Origin: JBGSKY01 sp041740995
Lineage (GTDB): Bacteria > Planctomycetota > Planctomycetia > Pirellulales > Pirellulaceae
DNA length: 64,000 nucleotides
Direction: 5' to 3'
Assembly (NCBI GenBank): GCA_041740995.1
Contig: JBGSKY010000192.1
Location: 1 to 64,000, forward strand
The notes under the pieces: model-generated
What the model was told of the DNA's origin: nothing
What the model saw: only the letters and a program-made list of their open reading frames with translations
Database searches by the model: none
Part shown: piece by piece, positions 1 through 7,071 of the stretch
Layout of the letters: the number at the start of each line of letters is the position of its first letter
Position numbering within the stretch: the first letter of the stretch is position 1
Translations under genes and position numbers: made by a program

Positions 1-1366
1 CTGTGTTTGGCTGATTCGCGACTTGAGCCGCTGGATCAGTCGCATCACGTTGATTGGTCATTGGTAGGCAGCTTGACAATGCAGCGTAGACGGCCGAGTT
101 CAATGAAGGAGCAATTTGCGACTCAAAAGCCGCTTGTTGAACCACATTGTCGACGATTCGCACTTCGGGTACCGCCGCAATCCAAGCCGCCAAGTCGACC
201 AAAGGGTTGCGAGCTAAATCGGACTGGTATAGCAATCCTCCAGAACCGTCAGCGATCATGACCTTCGGATGGCCTTGAACGGACGGCTGATATCCGCCCA
301 GCAATACAACGCCCTGCCGATCGACTTGAAATAAAACCTTAGCAGCCGTAAACGGCCGAGTTGGCCCCGCGTCTTGAAGAGCGCCCGGTCGCAATGGGGT
401 ACGCAAGATCAAGGCGGACTTGTAAAGCCATTCTGTACTAATGTTGCCAAGGCTGCTTTCAAGTGAGCCACCAAGCGACTGGATTTGACCATTCAAAAAG
501 ATCGCGTCATCGATCCAAATGTTTCCTTGTCCGCTGGCATGAAAGGCCAAGTCAGCGGTTAGATTCTCCCAACGACAATTCCGCAGCAGCACTTGTCGCA
601 AGCTGGCTCGACACTCAGACTCGTCAATCCATACCGCAGCGTTACCTGCAAAAGTCGCGTCAACACCAAGCTTTTCTACCAGCGGGGCAACCTGTTTGAT
701 CGTGGAAACCGGAATCTCCAGACCGTTGGTTTCCAATTGAACACTGGTCCATCGATTTTGGTTTTCGCGAATTCTGCTGATTGCGAATTCAATCGCTTTG
801 CCTTCCCCCATTTGCGGTTGAAAATGGATGTTGAGCGTACTTTTGTTCACGCTTGGTACGAATTGTGATTCAAATTTTCCGCTGGAAAGATCGCCGAGTT
901 TGGCGGTTTCTACGATCAGTCGAGCAGAGGACAACTCCGAGTCGACGCGGCACAAAAACCACGCATGTGCGGCTTGCGACAAGCTAATCAACTCGGTCAC
1001 CGAGCAAGTCGCATTATCTGCTCGGATGAGCCACTGCCCAGACGACAGTTCGGCTGTTGCACGATCGACGTCGACCAAGTTTTGGCCCGTTTCGGGATGG
1101 CGTAATTGCAGACCAACTAGCTGTAATTTTTGAGGCGAAAGCCAACGCGAACTGGTGATTTTCACCGGAACGCCGAGACCAAGAGAAACGCGTCGCTCAA
1201 TCGTGGCGTTGGCAGCTTGAATCGACCAAGGAGTGAGCGAATGAAGCGAAATTGCCGCGTTAAGCCCAACCGGAAGTACCGCGCAGAGCAAAATGCTGCA
1301 GCGACACAACAATCGTTGCGAGCTTTCGTGAATCTTAAGGCGTCGTGCCCAGCTTTTGGGAAGCAT
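1..1366 (-). CDS. Partial exported or membrane-anchored hypothetical protein, possibly AsmA-like (runs off left edge)
   Basis: An uninterrupted minus-strand frame starts at ATG 1366, with an in-frame TAG a short way upstream, and stays open for 455 codons to the window edge, so the C-terminus is missing. Residues about 20-45 form a hydrophobic segment (LLCRCSILLCAVLPVGLNAA), suggesting an N-terminal membrane anchor. The text after it (ERRVSLGLGVPVKI, then LRHPETGQNLVDVDRA) resembles the start of AsmA-like envelope proteins, where a short anchor is followed by a long beta-rich periplasmic domain. That family link is an inference from pattern only. The amino-acid text is coherent to the edge, which argues that this frame, not the overlapping plus-strand frames, is the gene. 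Confidence 0.7.
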   Translation of the reverse strand, partial: MLPKSWARRLKIHESSQRLLCRCSILLCAVLPVGLNAAISLHSLTPWSIQAANATIERRVSLGLGVPVKITSSRWLSPQKLQLVGLQLRHPETGQNLVDVDRATAELSSGQWLIRADNATCSVTELISLSQAAHAWFLCRVDSELSSARLIVETAKLGDLSSGKFESQFVPSVNKSTLNIHFQPQMGEGKAIEFAISRIRENQNRWTSVQLETNGLEIPVSTIKQVAPLVEKLGVDATFAGNAAVWIDESECRASLRQVLLRNCRWENLTADLAFHASGQGNIWIDDAIFLNGQIQSLGGSLESSLGNISTEWLYKSALILRTPLRPGALQDAGPTRPFTAAKVLFQVDRQGVVLLGGYQPSVQGHPKVMIADGSGGLLYQSDLARNPLVDLAAWIAAVPEVRIVDNVVQQAAFESQIAPSLNSAVYAALSSCLPMTNQRDATDPAAQVANQPNT

Positions 1367-1766
1367 GCGATTGCTTGCAAATGGTCCAACAATTTTGGCT
1401 GTTCTCAGAGAGATTCGCTAATGCTTTGCTACCAAAAAGAGATCGTGCCTGACAATACGCATTCTAAGGACGCCATATTAAAACCGCTGGTGCGTCGAGG
1501 ACACTGAAAAACGAGCCGCACTGAGCATGTTCGTGGCAATGCGCGTCGAAATGACCGCGAATTTGGTCATGAAAAATAGCGTGACGGGTGGTCGCAAAGC
1601 ATTGTCAAAAATGGTTTCCTATCTAAAACCAGTATTGCGGGTACGATGTTTCGTCGGCGGTTAGGCGGTCATAAGCGGGATTTCAGAGGCCGGTTGAACG
1701 CAAACCTCGCAAGACGGCGTTTTTATCGAGCGTCGTCATTCTGGGCAGTATTAAAGAGCAAAATGC
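1367..1766. other. Intergenic region between divergent genes
   Basis: About 400 bases separate the divergent starts of the left-edge protein and the decarboxylase, so promoters for both must lie here. I found no convincing -35/-10 pair, tRNA or strong hairpin. Next to the decarboxylase start there are two overlapping ATGs (1763 and 1767) in different frames, preceded by AAAGAG; only the second opens the long frame. Confidence 0.6.
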
Positions 1767-4025
1767 ATGAAATTTAATTTTCCAATCGTCATCATTGACG
1801 AAGATTTTCGATCCGGAAACGCTTCAGGACTAGGTATTCGGGCCTTGGCTGAAGCAATCGAAGGCGAAGGAACTGACGTCGTTGGCGTCACTCATTATGG
1901 TGATCTGTCCCAGTTCGCACAGCAACAGTCGCGAGCGTCGGCATTTATTCTTTCAATTGACGACGACGAATTTGCAAGCGAAGAGACGCTGGCGCCGGCA
2001 CTGCACAATCTACGCGCATTTATTACAGAAATCCGTTTTAAAAACGCCGACATCCCGATTTTTTTGTATGGAGAAACGCGAACATCGCGACATATCCCAA
2101 ACGATATCTTGAAGGAGCTGCACGGTTTCATTCACATGTTCGAAGACACGCCGGAGTTCGTCGCGCGGCACATTTTGCGTGAAGCTCGTTCTTACACCAA
2201 CTCGCTCGCTCCGCCATTTTTTCGCGCACTGATTAATTACGCCCAAGATGGTTCGTACTCATGGCATTGCCCGGGGCATTCAGGCGGCGTGGCATTCCTA
2301 AAGAGTCCCGTTGGACAAATGTTCCATCAGTTTTTTGGCGAGAACTTGTTGCGAGCTGACGTTTGCAACGCGGTCGACGAACTAGGTCAGTTGCTTGACC
2401 ATACCGGACCTGTTGCCGCTTCAGAGCTGAACGCCGCACGAATCTTCAACGCCGATCACTGTTACTTTGTCACCAACGGAACCTCGACATCAAACAAAAT
2501 GGTTTGGCATTCGACCGTTGCTTCGGGTGACATTGTCGTCGTTGATCGTAATTGCCATAAATCGATTTTGCACTCGATTATCATGACCGGCGCGATTCCT
2601 GTTTTCTTGACGCCGACGCGCAACAATCTGGGCATCATTGGGCCAATTCCAATGAAGGAATTCGCGATCGAAAATATCTGGACAAAGATTCGTGAGAACC
2701 CGTTTGCTGCTGAAGCATTAAAAGCCAATCCAGATCTAAAGCCGCGAATACTGACTGTGACCCAGAGCACTTACGATGGCATCGTGTACAACGTCGAAAT
2801 GCTTAAACGCGAATTGGACGGTGAAATTGGAACGTTGCATTTCGACGAAGCGTGGTTGCCGCATGCGGCGTTCCATACGTTTTACCAGGACATGCACGCG
2901 ATCGGCTTCAATCGACCAAGGCCAAAAGATTCGATGATCTTTGCGACACATTCGACGCACAAACTGCTAGCTGGAATCTCGCAAGCTTCCCAGATTTTGG
3001 TGCGTGAACCAGAAAATCGAAAGCTTGATCGCCATACGTTCAACGAGGCCTATTTGATGCACTCTTCTACATCGCCGCAGTACGCGATTATCGCTTCTTG
3101 TGACGTCGCGGCGGCAATGATGGAACCGCCTGGAGGAACTGCGTTGGTTGAAGAATCGATTTTGGAAGCTTTGGACTTCCGCCGAGCGATGCGGAAAGTC
3201 GACGACGAGTGGGGCAGTGATTGGTGGTTCCGCGTTTGGGGACCGGAACACTTGGTTGAAGATGGCATTGGCGAACGCGAAGATTGGGTTCTGAAGGCGA
3301 ACGAAGATTGGCATGGCTTTGGCGATCTCGAGCCAGGCTTCAATATGCTTGACCCAATCAAGGCAACGGTTGTCACACCAGGCTTGGAGATGTCTGGGAA
3401 ATTTACTGAGACAGGTATCCCGGCGTCGATCGTGACGCGCTATCTCGTGGAGAAAGGCGTTATCGTTGAGAAAGCCGGTCTCTACTCGTTCTTTATCATG
3501 TTCACTATTGGTATCACGAAGGGACGATGGAACACCCTGCTCAGCGCTTTGCAACAGTTTAAAGATGACTACGATAAAAACCATCGGATCTGGAAAGTCA
3601 TGCCAGAATTTGCTCAATTGCATACCCGCTACGAGAGACTTGGGCTGAAGGATCTGTGCCAACAAATTCACGATGTGTACCGACAAAACGACATCGCGCG
3701 AGTGACAACGGAAATGTATTTATCAAAAATCGATGCTGCAATGACGCCGTCGGACGCATTCGATCGATTGGCACATCACGAGATCGATCGTGTCGAGATC
3801 AACGATTTGCTTGGTCGGGCAACGGCGGTATTGCTGACACCATATCCGCCAGGCATTCCGCTTTTGATTCCTGGTGAGCGATTTAATAAGACAATCGTCG
3901 AATATCTTAGATTCGCAAAATCGTTTAACGACCAATTTCCCGGCTTTGATACGGACGTGCATGGTTTAATCGAAGAAGGCGATGGAGTCGATCGAAAGTA
4001 CTTTGTTGACTGTGTCAGAGCATAG
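1767..4025 (+). CDS. PLP-dependent Orn/Lys/Arg decarboxylase (arginine decarboxylase-like)
   Basis: This 752-residue protein belongs to the fold-type I basic amino-acid decarboxylases (AdiA, LdcC, SpeF), and its length fits AdiA best. The N-terminal wing domain (about 1-130) starts with IVIIDEDFRSGNASG. The PLP domain shows HCPGHSGGVAFLKSPVG (167-183), LLDHTGP (209-215), NGTSTSNK (237-244), NCHKS with H264, DEAW (D360) and HSTHKLLAG, where K399 is the expected Schiff-base lysine. The GGVAFLKSP and LLDHTGP strings resemble AdiA, but the substrate cannot be fixed from sequence alone. A likely role is polyamine synthesis or acid resistance. No antiporter gene (AdiC/CadB type) lies next to it, which favours the biosynthetic role. 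Start ATG 1767 follows AAAGAG. Confidence 0.93.
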   Translation: MKFNFPIVIIDEDFRSGNASGLGIRALAEAIEGEGTDVVGVTHYGDLSQFAQQQSRASAFILSIDDDEFASEETLAPALHNLRAFITEIRFKNADIPIFLYGETRTSRHIPNDILKELHGFIHMFEDTPEFVARHILREARSYTNSLAPPFFRALINYAQDGSYSWHCPGHSGGVAFLKSPVGQMFHQFFGENLLRADVCNAVDELGQLLDHTGPVAASELNAARIFNADHCYFVTNGTSTSNKMVWHSTVASGDIVVVDRNCHKSILHSIIMTGAIPVFLTPTRNNLGIIGPIPMKEFAIENIWTKIRENPFAAEALKANPDLKPRILTVTQSTYDGIVYNVEMLKRELDGEIGTLHFDEAWLPHAAFHTFYQDMHAIGFNRPRPKDSMIFATHSTHKLLAGISQASQILVREPENRKLDRHTFNEAYLMHSSTSPQYAIIASCDVAAAMMEPPGGTALVEESILEALDFRRAMRKVDDEWGSDWWFRVWGPEHLVEDGIGEREDWVLKANEDWHGFGDLEPGFNMLDPIKATVVTPGLEMSGKFTETGIPASIVTRYLVEKGVIVEKAGLYSFFIMFTIGITKGRWNTLLSALQQFKDDYDKNHRIWKVMPEFAQLHTRYERLGLKDLCQQIHDVYRQNDIARVTTEMYLSKIDAAMTPSDAFDRLAHHEIDRVEINDLLGRATAVLLTPYPPGIPLLIPGERFNKTIVEYLRFAKSFNDQFPGFDTDVHGLIEEGDGVDRKYFVDCVRA

Positions 4026-4034
4026 CAACGCCAT

Positions 4035-4154
4035 TTAATGCTGGATGAACTTCAACGTCGGTCCGTCGCTGGCAACGTCGAGTTTTTTCATCAGCGATTC
4101 CGCTCGTTCTAAGCTTTGCCTGCAACGTGGAGGATCTAAGGGCTGAGCAAACAT
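4035..4154 (-). CDS. Possible 39-residue small protein
   Basis: A short minus-strand frame in the gap between the decarboxylase and rsmH encodes a 39-residue peptide that looks helical and amphipathic in the middle (SLERAESLMKKLDVASDG). It starts at ATG 4154, nine codons after an in-frame TGA, and ends ten bases from the stop of the convergent decarboxylase gene. No Shine-Dalgarno sequence is visible. The composition is protein-like, but the frame is short enough to arise by chance, and I recognise no family. Confidence 0.25.
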   Translation of the reverse strand: MFAQPLDPPRCRQSLERAESLMKKLDVASDGPTLKFIQH

Positions 4155-4278
4155 GCTGACGGCAAATTGAAATTTGTTCGCTCAGTCAGAACCGCCGCTC
4201 GAGTTGCATTGGCTGCGAAGTTCAAATTCTCAAAAGCGATGCTATTTTGCGACACTGTAATGCGTTAGGTTGTTGGCG

Positions 4279-5319
4279 ATGGATGACTTACCAGAGAAAC
4301 CCGCTCGACGACGCCGATATTCGGGTCCTAACCCTCGGAGCTTTGGAGAGAAGTACAAGGAGCATCAGCCGAAGCGTTACATGGAAGATGTTTCGAAGGT
4401 TGTCGATCGTGGGCAGACACCGGCTGGGATGCATCGTCCGATTATGGTCGCCGAGATCTTAACGGCGCTGGCGTTGGTGCCTGGTAACGTGGTCGTCGAT
4501 TGCACGCTTGGTTATGGCGGTCATGCTCAAGAGCTCTTAGCGGCCATTCAACCTGGCGGTCGTTTGCTGGGCGTCGATGCCGATCCGATCGAACTCCCAA
4601 AAACAGAAGCCCGATTGCGAGCCGTCGCTCCGGTTGGCGCCTTGATCGATGTTCGTCGGATGAATTTCGCGGGAATAGCCGCTTTTCTTGCCGTCGAGGC
4701 CCCTCATGGAGTCGATGCGTTGCTGGTTGACTTAGGATTGTCGTCGATGCAACTGGATGATCCAACGCGCGGTTTTAGTTTCAAGGAAGATGGGCCATTG
4801 GATATGCGTATGAATCCTCACAGCGGACTTTCGGCCAGCGAGCTATTGTCATCGCTGGACACTGCGCAACTGAGTGCAATGCTTTGCGAAAATTCCGATG
4901 AGCCTAACGCGGTTATTATCGCGGTCGCCATCTTAGCGGCGCATAAAAAGTCACCGCTCTTAACGACATTCGAACTTGTACAAGTCCTACGTTCAGCCGA
5001 AAAAAGCCAAAGCGATGCCGAGTCGAATTTGACTGTGAGACGAGTTTTCCAAGCGCTTCGCATCGCCGTTAATCGCGAGCTCGGGTCGCTCGACGCGTTG
5101 CTGCGCCAGCTTCCGTTGTTCATGAAAAAAGGTGGCCGAGTCGCGATGCTCACTTTTCACTCAGGAGAGGACCGTCGCGTGAAGTCTTCTTTTAGCGACG
5201 GTTTACGAAACGGGCTCTATGCATCCGTATCGAAAGAAGTTATTCGAGCTTCACCGGCCGAGCAACGCTCCAATAGCCGGTCAAGCTCCGCAAAATTACG
5301 AATCGCTGTTCGCAGTTAG
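4279..5319 (+). CDS. rsmH: 16S rRNA (cytosine-1402-N4)-methyltransferase RsmH
   Basis: RsmH (MraW) methylates C1402 in the decoding centre of 16S rRNA using S-adenosylmethionine. The SAM-binding motif is CTLGYGGHAQELL. Further family signatures are LLVDLGLSSMQLDDPTRGFSF, GPLDMRMNP, and near the C-terminus LTFHSGEDRRVK and SSAKLRIAVR. The usual HSLEDR reads HSGEDR here. ATG 4279 is chosen because AGG lies nine bases upstream; the frame also allows TTG 4270. An N-terminal basic tail of about 50 residues precedes the conserved HRPIMVAEIL. No ftsL, mraY or mur genes adjoin it, so it sits outside a dcw cluster. Confidence 0.93.
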   Translation: MDDLPEKPARRRRYSGPNPRSFGEKYKEHQPKRYMEDVSKVVDRGQTPAGMHRPIMVAEILTALALVPGNVVVDCTLGYGGHAQELLAAIQPGGRLLGVDADPIELPKTEARLRAVAPVGALIDVRRMNFAGIAAFLAVEAPHGVDALLVDLGLSSMQLDDPTRGFSFKEDGPLDMRMNPHSGLSASELLSSLDTAQLSAMLCENSDEPNAVIIAVAILAAHKKSPLLTTFELVQVLRSAEKSQSDAESNLTVRRVFQALRIAVNRELGSLDALLRQLPLFMKKGGRVAMLTFHSGEDRRVKSSFSDGLRNGLYASVSKEVIRASPAEQRSNSRSSSAKLRIAVRS

Positions 5320-5334
5320 ATCGTTCTTGTGCAC

Positions 5335-5439
5335 TTATTTTTGCTTTGGTGCGACAGGCTTGGCGGCCCCCTTCTTCTTGTCTTGTTTAGGTTTCATGGC
5401 TTTTTTGTCATTCTTTGTGCTGTTGTTGCCTTTACCCAT
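5335..5439 (-). CDS. Lysine-rich 34-residue microprotein
   Basis: A minus-strand frame from ATG 5439 to TAA 5335 encodes a 34-residue, strongly basic peptide beginning MGKGNNSTKNDKK and ending in KPVAPKQK. GGAG lies six bases upstream of the ATG, a better ribosome site than most genes here have. From memory, short MGKGNNS...K-rich peptides occur as annotated hypotheticals in unrelated bacteria; a database search would have to confirm that. The charge suggests RNA or ribosome contact, which is inference. It ends close to the convergent rsmH stop. Confidence 0.68.
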   Translation of the reverse strand: MGKGNNSTKNDKKAMKPKQDKKKGAAKPVAPKQK

Positions 5440-5622
5440 GATACGCTCCATTAAAGTTGAACTAGGGATCGAACTGCCGACGCGTCGTTACTATAGCAGA
5501 ATCACGAAATGATAAGAGATCAGTTTTGCTTTTGTAATTGGATGGGGAGTAACGCTCGAATAAAACTTTCTCTATTCTTAGGACTGGTCAGACCCTTTGC
5601 TTGCCATCTTTTGGATTGTTTC

Positions 5623-6930
5623 ATGATCATGTTTTTCAAATCATTGCGGCGTAATTTCGCTGGTCTGGTTTCGTTTCTAATTATCGGCATGGTTATTTCG
5701 CAGGTGACGGTCGCTGAGCCATCGACCGAGCTCGAAGTGAGCGATGGATTTGACATTTCAGCCACCGATTGGCCTTGGTGGCGCGGGCCAAGTAGAAACG
5801 GGACTGCGGCTCCGGACCAATTGCCCCCTTTGCATTGGAGCGATGTTGAGAACATTGCGTGGAAGACAGCGATTCCGGGCCGAGGGCATGGGTCTATGTG
5901 CTTAATGGGGAATCGGATTTTTCTTCAGACCGCTGATGAATCGAGCGGTGCTCAGCTGGTTCTGTGCGTCGATCGAGCCAGCGGTAAAGAACTGTGGAAA
6001 ACCATTGTTCATAGCTCGGGTGGGATGCGGAAGAACGAGCGATCGACCGCTGCATCGAGTACCCCTGCCTGCGACGGTGAGCAAGTCTTTGTCAATTTCC
6101 CCAACAGCGACTCATTGGTGACGACCGCGCTCAGTTTGAATGGTGAGCAGCTTTGGCAGTCGAAAATTTCTAGCTATATCGAACATCAGGGCTATGGTTC
6201 ATCACCCGCGCTTTATCAATCGCTGGTGATCGTTTCGTCCGACAATAAAGGGGGCGGCGCGATTGCTGGACTGGATCGCTCATCCGGAAAGACCGTTTGG
6301 ACTCGTGAACGGCCCAAAGAACCCAACTATCCATCGCCGATCATTTTGAGAGCGGCTGGTAAAGATCAAGTCGTTTTGACGGGCTGTAATAAAGTATCGA
6401 GTTTCGATCCACTGACGGGAAAGACGCTGTGGGAGATCAAAGGAGCTACGACTGAGTGCGTCACGTCGACGGTAACCGATGGGCTTCGAGTCTATACCAG
6501 TGGTGGATATCCAAGCAACCACATGTCGGCCGTCTCGGCTGACGGCAAAGGTACGATCGAGTGGGAAAACAAAACTCGACTCTACGTCCCGTCGTTGTTG
6601 GTACGCGATAAAATTTTGTTTGGAACCCTCGATGCGGGTATCGCCGTTTGCTGGTCGAGTGAGTCTGGAAAAGAGCTTTGGAAGAATCGGCTAGGCGGAA
6701 ATTTTTCTGCCTCGCCGGTCTTAGTGGGTGAGATGATCTTTGCGACCAACGAGGATGGCGAAACCTTTGTTTTTCACGCCAGCAATGAGAGCTATGAAGA
6801 GGTCGCAAAAAACCAGCTTGGCGAAGAAGTCTTTGCAACGCCAGTCATCTGCGACAGCCGGATCTACTATCGAGCAGCAACCACCGTCGATGGCAAACGG
6901 CAAGAATATCTTTACTGCATCGGCAAATAG
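5623..6930 (+). CDS. Exported PQQ-like beta-propeller repeat protein
   Basis: This exported protein consists of BamB/PQQ-dehydrogenase-like propeller blades. From ATG 5623 it has a basic n-region (FFKSLRR), a hydrophobic stretch (FAGLVSFLIIGMVISQV) and a likely cleavage near VAEP. The frame also opens at ATG 5509, but that gives an implausible 38-residue leader. The mature protein begins with WPWWRGPSRNG, a start often seen in planctomycete PQQ-like proteins. Repeated blade closures follow: DRASGKELWK, DRSSGKTVWTRE, DPLTGKTLWEIKG, SSESGKELWK. I see no quinone-dehydrogenase catalytic signature, so a scaffold or binding role is more likely than an enzyme. It stands alone, convergent with the efflux operon. 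Confidence 0.85.
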   Translation: MIMFFKSLRRNFAGLVSFLIIGMVISQVTVAEPSTELEVSDGFDISATDWPWWRGPSRNGTAAPDQLPPLHWSDVENIAWKTAIPGRGHGSMCLMGNRIFLQTADESSGAQLVLCVDRASGKELWKTIVHSSGGMRKNERSTAASSTPACDGEQVFVNFPNSDSLVTTALSLNGEQLWQSKISSYIEHQGYGSSPALYQSLVIVSSDNKGGGAIAGLDRSSGKTVWTRERPKEPNYPSPIILRAAGKDQVVLTGCNKVSSFDPLTGKTLWEIKGATTECVTSTVTDGLRVYTSGGYPSNHMSAVSADGKGTIEWENKTRLYVPSLLVRDKILFGTLDAGIAVCWSSESGKELWKNRLGGNFSASPVLVGEMIFATNEDGETFVFHASNESYEEVAKNQLGEEVFATPVICDSRIYYRAATTVDGKRQEYLYCIGK

Positions 6931-7001
6931 CTGCTTGCGAAGGTCTGTGTTCTGGTGTCGGACCGGAGCTAGATGTTCGATGCAAGAGACTTGGGGAAAT
7001 A

Positions 7002-7027
7002 GTAGGTCAGGACCGTTCCTGACCTAC
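7002..7027. terminator. Perfect 10-bp hairpin between convergent genes
   Basis: GTAGGTCAGG (7002-7011) and CCTGACCTAC (7018-7027) are perfect inverted repeats around a six-base loop. The element lies between the stops of the propeller gene (6930) and the outer-membrane channel gene (7072). A bidirectional terminator is possible, but there is no T tract on either strand, so a dispersed palindromic repeat is the alternative. Confidence 0.5.
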
Positions 7028-7071
7028 GTGAGCTTGCACTGCAAAGGTGCTTGATCGATTGTGAGTCCGAT

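Noticed and set aside
2967..3686. Long minus-strand frame (239 codons)
   Set aside because: It lies wholly inside the decarboxylase gene; its composition is rich in Arg, Cys and Phe with no domain, as expected of an antisense shadow.
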